Of a stretch of 64,000 nt of DNA, positions 23,872 to 36,069 are shown in pieces. The stretch covers positions 85,476 through 149,475 of the forward strand of contig CALNVZ010001744.1 of assembly GCA_940671915.1 (NCBI GenBank), in the 5' to 3' direction. The position numbers and the translations under genes were made by a program. The notes under the pieces are model-generated. The model made no database searches. It was not told the DNA's origin and saw nothing but the letters and a program-made list of their open reading frames with translations. Source of the DNA: Paracentrotus lividus (Eukaryota; Echinodermata; Echinoidea; Camarodonta; Echinidae). Within the stretch, counting starts at the first letter, position 1, and each line of letters begins with the position of its first letter.

Positions 23872-25944
23872 CACTGAAAACCTAAACGGGTAGACCGACT
23901 AGCTTTAAAGCTAGTCGTAGTGATGCCCAGACTGACTAGCTTTAAAGCTATTCAGTCACGACGGACTAGCTTTCCTTCAACACAACCCGTCTATTACGGA
24001 CTAGCTTAAAAGCTAGTCCGTCAAGTTAGTCCGTTACGACGGACTAGTTTTAATGCTAGTCGGTCACAACGGACTAGTTTTAAAGCTAGTCCGCCGTGAC
24101 CGACTAGTTTGACGGACTAGCATTAAAGCTAGTCGTAGTGATGCCCAGACTGACGAGCTTTTGAGCAGGACTAGCTTTATAGCTAGTCCGTCAAGGTGTA
24201 AAAACTAGTCAGTCGCGATCGATGGTTTTGCTTCTGTCTTGACCGACTAGCATGACAGATAAGCTTAATATGGCTTCACAGGCTTGTCAGAGACGTCAAA
24301 TCTGAAATTTTATAAGACAGTTCATCCAGATACAATTAATCTAAGAGAAAAGTGACACATAAATTTATAATTAGATTTAGAATTCAATTTTCATAATTTA
24401 ATAAGATTGTTATTATCGTTTTAAAGCACACACACAGTTATTCATTAATTTGGCAAAACAAAATTTGTTTCGCGTGTTATGCATCATTAATCTATGTGCA
24501 AATAATTGGCTAACGATGTTCATGAAATTAACCATATTTTAATTAGGAATTAAAAACGAGTACTCACATGAAGGAAACCGTCACCATAATCAAAATCTAC
24601 TATTCTACACGGCGGGACTGTTACACGGTGTATATCGAATCTGCATCTTTTCGGTTTACACGTAAAATCAAATTCGCAATCAGATAATGCACATAATAGA
24701 TCATGTCCTTTTCGCAATGCGCATATTATTCAGTGGATGGACTCTACTCTTATGCTACATACAGTCACACAGACACTTTAATACGTTGAGTTACGTCCGG
24801 TGGCGTCCAAAAATTATTTTCGTTTCTGCGGATCCCTACGAATGCCTACCCGTTATAGTCAGCAGTAGAAATATTGATAATTTCGTTCATCCAGTAAAAC
24901 AAAGAAATACATAAGAAATGATAGAATAGAAGATGAAATAAAATTAAAACAACACAAACGTATCTATACGTAAGTGTAACAACTGTGTCTGTGAATGAAA
25001 GGAGGCTACGAATGCCCGGCTTAGCAACAACAGTGAATGAAAGTGGATCATCCACTGTTGTTGCTAAGCCGGGCATTCATCAGAAATCTATAAGAATAGA
25101 CGAGATTCTTGGGTTCGAGGTATTCAATTATGGCATGTAATTAAATAATGAACGACAATCATCAGCAATCTATAAGAATAGACGAGATTCTTAGGTTCGA
25201 GGTATTCAGTTATATCCTGTAATTAAATAATGAACGACAATATTAAGAATCTATAGGCCTACTCGTGTCTACAGATTACTTGTTGTTATGTAGAAATAAA
25301 CTTTCAGATTGTCAAGCCAAAACAACATTTGTTTAAAAATAATGTACATTGATCCTGTTCGGAAACAGAATAAATGGAGTAAGTGCGTGTATTTACACGC
25401 ACCTAATTTACAATACAGACGATAATGGAATTGCTCTAAATAATAGGCTACACAAAAGAGAAAAAACAGAACCAATAATAATTGTTGGTGGTACTCAGTA
25501 AATATTAAAGAGGGATTTTAAGAAATTTCATATCGAATTTATTGTCAAACTTTCGTTATGAATACTTTGGCAGTTTGGCTTGATAGGTACACCATTTGCA
25601 TTATCATATATCACTACTTCAGTAACCTTGGAATAATTTTCATAAATAATTGAAAACGACATTGCAAATGTGTATGTATATCAAAAGCTAGTCCGTTAAC
25701 TTTATAGGTAAACCTCGTCCGTCTATATACTTTTAGTGAGCTCGTCCGTCAACTCGACAGACGAGTTTCAAGCTTGACGGACGAGCTTTAAAGCTAGTCC
25801 GTCAGGATGAGAGATTTAGATTCAGTTATAAGCTATTCCTTCGAGACGGACTAACATGACGCACTAGCTTTAAAACTAGTCCGTCTTGACCGACTAGCTT
25901 TAAAGCTAGTCCGTCAATTGACGGACGAGGTTAGGTTTTCAGTG
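23872..25944. mobile_element. CACTA-like non-autonomous element, copy 1
   Basis: The ends are CACTGAAAACCTAAACGGG and (inverted) CACTGAAAACCTAACCTCG. Flanking TT on both sides is a 2-bp target duplication. Both ends carry arrays of GACTAGCTTTAAAGCTAGTC palindromes joined by GGTCACGACG spacers. CACTG termini, 2-3 bp duplications and subterminal repeats fit CACTA/EnSpm-type transposons. No transposase frame exists. The middle holds a hairpin around CTGTTGTTGCTAAGCCGGGC (25,009-25,080) and a MITE copy at 24,749-24,985. It is most similar to copy 5. Confidence 0.75.
24749..24985. mobile_element. MITE nested in CACTA-like copy 1
   Basis: This is a copy of the 235-bp element at 16,307-16,541 (CAGTCACACAGACAC to CTATACGTAA). 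The matching place in copy 5 (about 62,400-62,450) lacks it, having 28 bp of family sequence there, so it arrived after the copies separated, with a small deletion. Confidence 0.65.
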
Positions 25945-28647
25945 TTGGGTCCCTTGTCTAGGGGGAGGGGTTGAAACAAAAAGTATGATTAGTAAAAATT
26001 CGGAATATTGTATTCAACCTTTATGCTAGAAACGAAAGAAATAAAAAACAACCTTTAACCCTTAATTATTATCATTTTCCCTGATTTTCTTTTAAGCCTT
26101 GATGGCAAGATTTTAAATGGAAACTATTGATGATATTTTAATATATTTTGATTTTTATTTTTTTGCTGATATTTTACTATAAAATTTAGGGAAGATAGAA
26201 ATTTTCATGGTGTAAAAATGATTAAAATCAATGTTGAACCCCAATCAAAATAAACTTTGACCCCTCCCCTAGACAAACGAGTCAAGCCTGTAACCATTAA
26301 TTAGATTTAACTTAAAGAACAATTATAACTCTACACCTCAGACGTGTTTACTTGAAGTAGGACTGAGGGTGCCTTGGTGGGTCGCGTAAACAAAAAAGGG
26401 GCCCCAAAATAAAAATGAAATTACGAAAATGGCCATCTTCTGGGGGTTGCAAACTATTTGGAAGAAAAGTCCTTGTAAAGGATTGAAGGAACGTCCAAGA
26501 TATAGTCGGGACCCCGAAAGAGTGAAAGCGGTGACCAATACATTCAAGAAATTCAAGCCGGAGCAACATAGCATCGTTGGAGCCAGAACAAAATATTCCA
26601 TCTTTATGACGAACAGTGTATTTCATCGAGAGCAAAACTCACTGTACTATAGAGCTATATTTGTATTGTCTTTGACTCAAATTGAAAACATCCCCCCCCC
26701 CTTTCAGGTAGGGAGAGGCAGGGGGAAGAAGACAGCTGGTAAACACAGAATTGAGAAAAGAAGACTCTAATAACATACAGCAACCAGAGACAGTTTCAGA
26801 TTGATCGGAAACAGTTCCAGTGAAAATCAGGGGGGGGGGGCAACAACACAGATATTGTACATTAATTTTGTTATGTTTAGAATGTTACCCAATTTACTTA
26901 GTTTTCTTTTTCACACTGAAAACCTAAACGGGTAGACCGACTAGCTTTAAAGCTAGTCGTAGTGATGCCCAGACTGACTAGCTTTAAAGCTAGTCGGTCA
27001 CGACGGACTAGCTTTCCTTTAACACAACCCGGTTATTACGGACTAGCTTTAAAACTCGTCCGTCTCAACGGACTAGCTTGAAAGCTAGAGCTAGTCCGTC
27101 AAGTTAGTCCGTGAAGACGGACTAGTTTTAATGCTCGTCGGTCACGACGGACTAGCTTTTCAGAAAGCTAGTCGGTCATGACAGACTAGCTATAAAGCTA
27201 GTCGGTCACGACAGACTAATTTAAAGTTCGTCCGTCGTGACCGACTAGTTTCACGGACTAGCATAAAAACTAGTCGGTCACGGTGTAAAACCTTGTCCGT
27301 CGCGCTTTTCTGCTGCGATGTTCTTGCTGCTGTCTTGACAGACTAGCATGATGGACGAGGTTAATATGGCTTCACCAGCTTGTCAGAGACGTAAAATCTG
27401 AAATATTAGAAGACATTTTAAAGATACTATTAAAAACATGCATTTTGTCACAAGAATTCGAGCAAAATTTTTTTTTTATTATGATGATATAAATCAGAAG
27501 ACAGGAATTAATACAGGAGGCACAATTAGTTAACATTATGGCAATTTTCAAATAATGGGGGCAAGGGGCACAGGAGTCGCCGCCATGGCTTGCATCATCA
27601 ATACTTTTTGTTGTAGGCCTACCTGCTTTTGCATTTTCGGCCTATACACTTATCCTTGAGAGCTACTTCAGAATCCCAAAGTCGTGCCTCTAATCCAAAA
27701 TTATTTTCTTTCAGATACAAGTAATCTAAATGAAAAGTGGCGCCTTTTATTAGAATTAAATTTCGATTTTCATAATTTTATATGAATTTTCCTATCGTTG
27801 TAAATACACACAATTTATAAATTGATTTGGCAAGACATAATTTTTTGCGTTGGTTATTATAGCATTAATCTATGTGAAAAAAAAATTTTGAACTGAAACA
27901 TACGGAATTAAAAACGAGTACTCACACAGTCATGTCACTCGAAGGAGATCGCCATTATAATCAAAATCTTAAGCTTTACGGGGTATATCGTGTCTGGGCG
28001 TCCGTACAGTTTGCCCATTAAATGGAATTCACATACAAATAATGCAACTAATAGTGATCAAAAGTTGCTGCCGAAGCCTGAAAAAACTCCACCGATGGTC
28101 ATGGTGGTTTTAAGATTGCTAATCAATTGTCGATAGTTTTATACAGTATTAAACCACATGAATAAGGTGGTGTAAATCAATCAAAAACTTATTTGCCCGA
28201 ATTCCTGACTGAGGATTCTGCAAAATCCGTCGTCTGAAACCATGGTTTCTTTGAGTGGTCATAAGGGCCATAATTAGTGACTCTATAAATGAACAAATAA
28301 AGTGAAAAATAAGTAATGTGTGATATTTGATTTTACGATTAACCTTATTTTTGCATAAATTGACATTGGGCTTTAGTTTATATTTTCACTTTATTTGCTA
28401 ATTTATGGAGTATGGAAAAACACTGTATTTGATTATGTCATATCGTTTACAATTTAGGAATTTTGGTATTTAATTTCCTTCTTTGACGTTTAATTGCTAT
28501 CACCCTAAATGGTAAAATTACAAGTGGTTATTGTGTGTATTATCTTTGTTTTAAAGTTATTGGGCTTATTAACTTATAATGCAACATCTTAATCTGGAAA
28601 AGGGGAAAATGAAGGAAAAAAAAGAAGGGAAAAGCAAGGAAAAAGAA

Positions 28648-28650
28648 GAA

Positions 28651-28690
<40 letters not shown>
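28648..28690. repeat. (GA)n microsatellite
   Basis: An uninterrupted AG run lies within a purine-rich tract (28,598-28,740) inside CACTA-like copy 2. Confidence 0.9.
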
Positions 28691-28694
<4 letters not shown>

Positions 28695-28804
28695 AAAGAG
28701 AAATATAAAATAGAAAGGGAAAGAGAAAGTAGAAAGTAATCCTAAAACATGCAACACCGGGCGAGACTCAAAATGGGCGCCGCTTGATTCCAACATCGAT
28801 TGCC

Positions 28805-29005
28805 GGAGGGGGGGGGGGGTAATTTTCCGGGGAGTAATTGTCTAAAGTAATTGTCTTCGGGGGTAATTTCCTCGGGGGTAATTGTCCGGGGGTAATTGTC
28901 CGGGGTAATTGCCGGGGGGTAATTTTCCGGGGGATATTTCCGGGGGGTTATTGTCCTGGGGATAATGTCCGCGGGGGAATTGTCCAGGGGGTAATTGTCC
29001 TAGAA
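28805..29005 (+). repeat. Minisatellite, GGGGGTAATTGTCC units
   Basis: About 13 units of 14-17 bp. The unit resembles the GGGGGAGTTGTCC array at 21,460 and ends with the same GTCCTAGAA. It may mark an insertion within CACTA-like copy 2. Confidence 0.82.
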
Positions 29006-29424
29006 TCACTTGTCATAATAGATGTTATGTCTCGTAAGCTTTCAGATTGTCAAGCCAAAACAACATTTGTTTCAGAATGTATCGACTTGATTATGCTCGG
29101 AAACAGAATAAATAGAGAAGGTACATTGAAACGACATTGCAACTATTTGTATCAAAAGCTAGTCAGTCATTTTAATGGGTAAACTGTCCTACCTACCTAC
29201 TTTTTTTTTACCAGTCGGTCACGTCGACGGACTAGCTTCAAGCTTGACGGACGAGCTTTAAAACTAAAACGAGGTTAGGTTTTCAGTGCAGAGAAAATGA
29301 AATTTGACAATTTTGTGTCAAAATCAATTTTGTCAATGTTACTTTGGACAGATGAGAGAAAATATGTTTAAAAAATATGTTTATTTTAGAACTTGACTTT
29401 ATCTTAAATCATGGTATAATGAGA

Positions 29425-29765
29425 ACGAATGGCAATGATATTAATGATGACGATGGCGGTGGTGGTGGTGGTGCTGTTAACCACCCTTACAATTATCCTC
29501 GTCATCTATAATCACAACCCCCACCTGCATCACCATCGCCTTCATCATCATCATCATCATCAGCAGCATCATCATCATCATCATCATAATCATCATCACC
29601 AGCAAATCTACCAACCCCTACCAACTTCATACTAATCCCCATCCTCCACTAAGAAAAAAAAAAATATTATCTTCATCACCGCCATCACCAACATATCTCA
29701 CAACTGCCATCACCATCATGACCATCACCTTCATCAGTATCATCATGAATATGATTGTCATAATC
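29425..29765. repeat. CAT/ATG trinucleotide repeats
   Basis: GATGGCGGTGGTGGTGG passes into CATCATCATCAGCAGCATCA and related runs. The His-rich frame at 29,429-29,635 is a microsatellite shadow. Flanking sequence to 30,110 shows nothing else. Confidence 0.85.
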
Positions 29766-30111
29766 ATGTTGTTATTATCAAATTAACGCTAAAGTCTCAA
29801 GGATGGATGAAATGAAGCCTTTTCAGGGGAGAAAATTATTTTGCCTTCAGCTTCGATAGAAAGGATTTTGAAATTACAAATTTCCATTTCATTTTCATTA
29901 CAGGTCTCGAAAGAAATGAGATTGGAAAGATGACACTTTGAAAATGAAACAATATACAATGATATAGATGAGGCAAAGAAAACAAGAGGAACACTAAATT
30001 CTTCTTCCATTCCACAAGCATGACAAGACAATTATGTGTCATCATACTATGCTACGATGGCTACATGATGGCATTGAGAAGGCGTCACGAGGTCGTGTTG
30101 CCTTCAACAGG

Positions 30112-30248
30112 GGGGCATTTCATCAAAGGACTTGTCGGACATTTTATCCGACAAATTTGCTCTCAGCCAATCAGATGCAAGCATTTCAGTAGCTTATAAC
30201 AGTTTGTCGGATAAAACGTCCGACAAGTCCTTTCATGAAACACCACCC
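30112..30248. mobile_element. Short foldback MITE
   Basis: TTTCATCAAAGGACTTGTCG at 30,118 opens a 40-bp arm repeated inverted at 30,202-30,240 (CCGACAAGTCCTTTCATGAAA). Each arm also contains a GTCGGAC-TTTTATCCGAC dyad. It is about 135 bp and non-coding. Confidence 0.75.
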
Positions 30249-30835
30249 AGATCATCGGGCGGGTTCGCGTTTCCATCGCGTTGCCTTCGCATTGCCTGCT
30301 GCGATGCTCAAACGAAGTGAACCTTCGCAACTCCATCGGGAGTTTTTTTTTTTTTGGCTGCCAAAGATTTTTCCGATGCATCGGAAGTTGCTGTCGAAGC
30401 CTGAAAAAACTCCACCGATGGTCATGGTGGTTTTAAGATTGCTAATTATACAGGCTGTATCAAATAAAATGGTAAAGTTGGAAAACATTTTGTTTAATTA
30501 TAAAAATTAATCACAATCTAATAGTATTCAATATTTCTATAAACAGGGAACATCAGACATTCTTTAGCATTTACTATTAAAAAAAAAAAAAAAACTCTTT
30601 TGGTGTTGTAGATCTTGAGATATGATCACTTTTCTATAATAACGAAAATGTATTTTGGGTATGCTTTTCCATGGTCTATATTTAGGTTTTGCGCATAGTG
30701 GCCACGAATTCATCGCTCTGGAAAAATAAATATGTGTAATATTGATCAGCTCCTCTCCGCACACTTTTTTTGAAAATTTGGTACCAAATACAGACATTAT
30801 TTCAGAAGATGTGATAATTTAATTATTTTTCCGGG

Positions 30836-30995
30836 GTCTTCCCACGAGTCCTCGGTCCCACGAGTCCCAGGTCACACGAGGCCGAGTATTTTCCCACGAG
30901 TTCTCGGTCCCATGAGTCCTCGGTCCCACGAGGCCGAGTATTTTTCCAACGAGTCCTCGGTGCAACGAGGCCAAGTATTTTCCAACGAGTCCAAA
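30836..30995. repeat. Minisatellite, CCCACGAGTCCTCGGT family
   Basis: This is the third array of the 16-bp family, with the longer AGTATTTT(T)CCAACGAG variant interspersed. It is followed by ATA/AAT microsatellite sequence to 31,030. Confidence 0.8.
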
Positions 30996-31589
30996 TAATA
31001 ATAATAATAATAATAAATAAATAAAAAAAATAAAAGCCATAATAAGCGCGAGCGAAAATTGTTTGAGTTCCATGGAAGTAAAAAGTGTGGAAAGCCCATT
31101 TTAGCTTTAAAAAAAAACAAAACATATCAACGGCGAAAGTTGGGAGGGGGGTGATTGTACATGCCACCCCACCTTTTTAATTGAGGGATGCACCCCCCCC
31201 CCGGTGTCTACGCCCCTGTTCGGGATTCATGAATTATGATCTCTCCAATTCGAGATTAGATTTTAATGTAAATCATTTGATAATATGTAAGGATGTAATT
31301 AGGATTTCTCAAGGATGTATACCTTAATTTTTTTCGTGTGAAACCAAAGAACTACATTTTTAAAAAATATATCCGCAACTATAATGGTAGTATCTCATTT
31401 CGCGGAGATGGATTTGAGACGGAATTGGGACTACTTTTAGACATGTAAGACGAGTTGTGAGACGGTTTTGAAAATTTGTCGCGGAGACGTCTCCGATACT
31501 CTTTTCCGTCGCGGAGAAGCCGCCTATATATATTTATTTATTTTATTTTTATTCTTTTTCTTCATTATCGTATTATTTCTCTGTTGCTA

Positions 31590-31990
31590 TTCCCTGTCGC
31601 GGGCAGACCTGTCTCTGAGAAGCGGCCTCAGTGCGTCGCGACGACAAGCAGCCACGGGCACGCAAGGTTCGACTATACACCGAGAACCAAGTCACCTCTG
31701 GGGCACGGAACGCCGCGCACCCCTATAATTATGAACGATCACACCACTCATTCACGCGTACCAACTTGACTTAAAAACCGAAAATCGGTTCGTCTGGTGG
31801 CCGCGAACCTCCGGCCGCGACTCCCTCTCCGCTACTCCGCACTTCACCACCACACCTGTAATCCTGAGAACTCGACCCACTCTCGAGACCAGGATTTAGG
31901 GGACGACCCATTTATACGTACGTAGTCACCGAATCAGGCTCAAACACCCGTCATACCGCGGACAATGAGGAATGCCCACACATCTATTCG
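31590..31990. other. GC-rich unexplained block
   Basis: About 400 bp is markedly richer in G and C than its AT-rich surroundings, with many CpG (GGCCGCGAACCTCCGGCCGCG). It is flanked by a TTTATTTATTT tract. A frame at 31,468-31,769 covers part of it but has no recognisable domain. It could be a retroelement LTR or 5' region, or a promoter-like island. No second copy was seen in the window. Confidence 0.3.
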
Positions 31991-32129
31991 CCATGCTAGT
32001 GCCTATGGTATTAAGCACAACTAAATTAATTTATCTTGTATAAATCAGCTTACGATGACGAATACACTTTTCAAAATGTTTCATCGATGTTGAAAAGCAT
32101 CCTGATAAGAGAAAATATGATATGAGAAA

Positions 32130-32320
32130 AATCGGCCTCGTGGGACCGAGGACTCGTGGGATGGAGGACTCGTGGGATGGAGGACTCGTAGGATCGAGGA
32201 CTCGTGGGACCGAGGACTCGTGGGAAAAAATACTCGGCCTCGTGGGACCTTGGACTCGTAGGAAAATACTCGGCCTCGTGGGACCAAGGACTAGTGGGAC
32301 CGAGGACTCGTGGAACCTCC
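32130..32320 (+). repeat. Minisatellite, GGACTCGTGGGACCGA units
   Basis: Clean 16-bp units (GGACTCGTGGGATGGA, GGACTCGTAGGATCGA and similar) are followed by a 23-bp variant AAAATACTCGGCCTCGTGGG. It is the fourth and best array of this family and lies in inverse orientation to 30,836-30,995, about 1.1 kb away. Confidence 0.85.
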
Positions 32321-32785
32321 CTACTTTTCCCCCAATGTTCCATTCATTTTTAACAGTCTGTAGTACTCCAAAATGGCCCGATGCTTTTGCGATGCTTTCG
32401 TAATGCCATCGTGTTCAGAGCAAAATTTGGGTTTTTCCGCCATCGTGTGTCCATCGCTCCTAACCATCGGGACAGTGTGACGCGGGCTTAAACAGGACAT
32501 GAGGTCAAATTCATGATGCATGTTAGGGCGAAGAGTACACAACTAACCCTATTTTAAATTGATGATAACATATATCTAACCTATCAACTGCAGTGATTAT
32601 AAAAAGTAAAGACAAAACAAAACAAATCCAAAATTCAGTTAACTTTTAAAAAGTGCTTCGTACAAGTGCTTTTATAAAATATTTAAGCATGTATTGTAGA
32701 CATAGGCCTATGTTCAATGATGTTTGCCTGGTTGGGGCGCAACCTTTTGAAAAGTACACATGGGCCCCATAAATCAGCCCCCCCC

Positions 32786-32930
32786 CCTTCCGGGATGCGA
32801 TTTTTTTTTTCCGTACCACTAACGCGTCACATCGTCTAATTTTATTCCACGGAGCGACTTGATTTGAGGCCGTCGTCGCTATAGTTAGACAGTACGCATG
32901 CGAGTCTTGCAATGATCGACTGTCACGTAG
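32786..32930. repeat. Dispersed repeat, inverted copy at 43.5 kb
   Basis: About 110-145 bp (CCGTACCACTAACGCGTCAC to ACAGTACGCATGCGAG) matches 43,490-43,640 in reverse complement. The pair brackets the 33-43 kb mobile-element cluster. Confidence 0.65.
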
Positions 32931-33186
32931 TTTATAATTCAGACCCTTTTGATGATGCGGATGATCCACATCATTTATGAATTGAAATTGAATATAAATT
33001 ATTTATTGTCCATTTGGAAATTCTTTTAAAATCGGCTTCACAAATAATACATTGTGTCCCACAAAAAATGCTAAAGGCACTTTAAATGGGCATAATATTG
33101 AAATTACATAATTATATTATTTAAATCTTTACACCTGTAAACAACAATTCGTTTTCTACAACTGGATGAAATTTTATGTGATATGG

Positions 33187-33422
33187 GGGGTGTAACACAA
33201 AGACTTACGATTGATTAAAAGTTACGATTGATTTTTTCTCGGTAGCCTCATCATGTACAGGATGCTCCAAAGTTTATGATCTTAATCCTAACCCTAGCCC
33301 TAACCCTACTCTTAATCATATCCAAATCCTAATCCATGACTGTACCTGGTTTTCAAATGAGGTTACCGAGAAAAAATCAATCGTAACTTTTAATCAATCG
33401 TAAGTCTTTGTGTTACACCATC
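33187..33422. mobile_element. MITE with 60-bp TIRs and telomere-like core
   Basis: GGTGTAACACAAAGACTTAC and its inverted copy form arms of about 60 bp. ATGG on both sides (33,183-33,186; 33,423-33,426) is a plausible target duplication, since the opposite arm of the host palindrome shows the uninterrupted site. The core contains CCCTAACCCTAGCCCTAACC-like sequence at 33,287-33,312. Confidence 0.72.
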
Positions 33423-33896
33423 ATGGTCTAAGAATAAAAAAGATATGAACATTTTGTCATTACACATCAGCTAACCTCTCCATCCCAGTTTATATTCTAT
33501 AGCACCGGATGTGTCGAATAAAAGAAAACCCAAGTTTGATCATTAATAATTTGAAAAATATTTCAGTAGTGATTATGAAATTTATATTTATGTAAAGTGC
33601 AACTCATTACCATTTTAATGATACCTCTTTCAGCTCACCATTTTCACGCATCGCTGAACCCCAGTGTTCTGAAAAAGTCTTGCAAAATTGTAAGTGCTCA
33701 CTGAGATGCATTATTCAAAGGGGTTCAATGGAACCCGACTTTGATCATCAATGAGCGTGAAAGTGAACCACTCACAATTTTGCAAGACATTATTTAAAAC
33801 AATGGGGTTCAGTGATACGTGATATTGGTGAGCTGAGAGATGTATCATTAAAATGGTAATGAGTTGCACTTTACAGTGGTATAAATTTCATAATTA

Positions 33897-36069
33897 CACT
33901 GAAAACCAAAACGGGTAGACCAACTAGCTTTAAAGCTAGTCGTAGTGATGCCCAGACTGACTAGCTTAAGTTAAAGCTAGTCGGTCACGACGGACTAGCT
34001 TTCCTTTAACACAACCCGGTTATTACGGACTAGCTTTCAAACTCGTCCGTCTCTACGGACTAGCTTTAAAACTCGTCCGTCTCTACGGACTAGCTTGAAA
34101 GCTAGTCCGTCAAGACGGACTATTTTTAATGCTCGTCGGTCACGACGGACGAGCTTTCCAGAAAGCTAGTCGGTCATGACAGCCTAGCTTTAAAGCTAGT
34201 CGGTCACGACAGACTAACTTTAAAGCTCGTCAGTCGTGACCGACTAGTTTGACGGACTAGCATAAAAGCTAGTCGTAGTGATGCCCAGCCTGACGAGCTT
34301 TTGAGCAGGACTAGCTTTACAGCTAGTCGGTCATGGTGTAAAAGCTAGTCCGTCGCGCTTTTCTGCCGCGATGTTCTTGCTGCCGTCTTGACAGACTAGC
34401 ATGACGGACGAGGTTAATATGGCTTCACCAGCTAGTCAGAGACGTCAAATCTGAAATATTAGAAGATATTTTAAAGATACGATTAAAAAATCTGCATTTT
34501 GTCACAAGAATTCGAGCAAAAAAACCTTTTATTATGATGATATCAATCAGAAGACAGGAATTAATACAGGAGGCACAATTAGTTAACATTATGTCAATTA
34601 TCAAATAATGGGGGCAAGGGGCCCAGGGGTCGCCGCCATGACTTGCTTCATCATGATTTTTTTGTTGTAGGCCTACCTGCTTTTGCATTTTCGGCCCATA
34701 CACTTATCCTTGAGAGCGAATTCAGAATCCCAAAGTCGTGCCTCTAATCCAATATTCTTTTCTTTCAGATACGAGTAATCTAAAAGAAAAGTGGCGCCTT
34801 TATTTATTATTAGAATTAAATTTCGATTTTCATAATTTTATATGAATTTTCCTATCGTTGTAAATACACACAATTTATAAATTGATTTGGCAAGACATAA
34901 TTTTTTGCGTTGGTTATTATAGCATTAATCTACAGTAGCGAACGCAGACCGGAGTCACACAATGAACTTACCGGGCCCATGCGTAAACATAATAGAGCCG
35001 CTTTTGTCCCCAGACAATATTGGGCCCCCGAAATGCATTCAATTAGATTTTCTTGGATCCGCGCCTGATCTATGTGAAAAAAATAACGCTATCTGTGAAC
35101 TGAAACATAAGGAATTAAAAAAGAGTACTCACTCAGTCATGTCACTCGAAGGAGATCGCCATTATAATCAAAATCTTAAGCTTTACGGGGTATATCGTGT
35201 CTGCGCGTCTGTACAGTTTGCTCATTAAATGGAATTCACATACAAATAATGCAACTAATAGTGATGTCCTCTTCGCAATGCGCATGTTATTCAATCAATT
35301 GTGCCACCTTCTTTTCACTGTTGTTGCTAAGCCGGGCATTCACCAGCAATCTATAAGAATAGACGGTTCATAGGTTCTATAGTAACGAAGTGTTCAATAA
35401 GCCTGTAATTAAAGAATAGAACAATATTTCTAACCTACTCGTGAATGGCATACTTTCATGATTGATATTATGTCGGCAATCGTAAGCTCTCAGATTGTCA
35501 AGCTAAAACAACCTTTGTTTGAGAATGTTAATTGTATCCAACTATTCACTGTTGTTGCTAAGCCGGGCATTCACCAGCAATCTGTAAGAAAATACCGAGT
35601 TCTTGAGTTCTATAGTAACAAGGTATGGAGAATGGAGAACAATATTTGAAATCTACCGGTACTCGTGAATTGCATACTTGTCATAATAGATGTTATGTCT
35701 CGTAAGCTTTCAGATTGTCAAGCCAAACCAACCTTTGTTTCAGAATGTATCAACTTGATTATGCTCGGAAACAGAATAAATAGAGAAGGTACATTGAAAC
35801 GACATTGCAACTATTTGTATCAAAAGCTAGTCAGCCATTTTAATGGGTAAACTGTCCTACCTACCTACTTTTTTTTACCTAGTCGGTCACGTCGATGGAC
35901 TAGCATCAAGCTTGACGGACGAGCTTTAAAGTTGAGAGATGTAGATTCAGTTGTATGCTAGTCCGTCTCGACGGACTAACATGACAGACTAGCTTTAAAA
36001 CTAGTCCGTCTTGACCGACTAGCTTTAAAGCTAGTCGGTCCATTGACGGACGAGGTTAGGTTTTCAGTG
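33897..36069. mobile_element. CACTA-like non-autonomous element, copy 3
   Basis: It has the family ends and palindromic GACTAGC arrays and is flanked by TA on both sides. It sits inside the mariner-type palindrome, whose other arm shows the empty site and confirms the ends and the 2-bp duplication. A 136-bp element (34,932-35,067) is nested in it. It is a clean reference for judging copy 4. There is no transposase. Confidence 0.8.
34932..35067. mobile_element. 136-bp insertion nested in CACTA-like copy 3
   Basis: It is absent from copy 2 at the same place (AGCATTAATCTATGTG). It is flanked by ATCT on both sides (34,928-34,931; 35,068-35,071). The ends are ACAGTAGCGAACGCAGACC and TTGGATCCGCGCCTG. 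The right end matches the TGGATCCGCGCCTGA sequences at 13,970 and 45,925. Confidence 0.72.

Larger units (their letters stand above)
26914..29288. mobile_element. CACTA-like non-autonomous element, copy 2
   Basis: It has the same termini and palindromic arrays as copy 1, flanked by CA on both sides. Its 5' interior (27,350-28,050) matches copies 3 and 4. Between about 28,058 and 29,010 it carries unrelated sequence: a CCTGAAAAAACTCCACCGAT segment shared with 30,386-30,445, a GA-rich tract and a minisatellite. The family resumes at CTTGTCATAATAGATGTTA. There is no transposase. Confidence 0.75.

Noticed and set aside
26429-26770. 113-codon frame with KFKPEQ-like segment
   Set aside because: It lies in a dispersed repeat whose inverted copy at 23,575 does not keep the frame; no domain recognised.
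29429-29635. Histidine-rich protein
   Set aside because: It is CAT trinucleotide repeat translation; no start context or splice sites.
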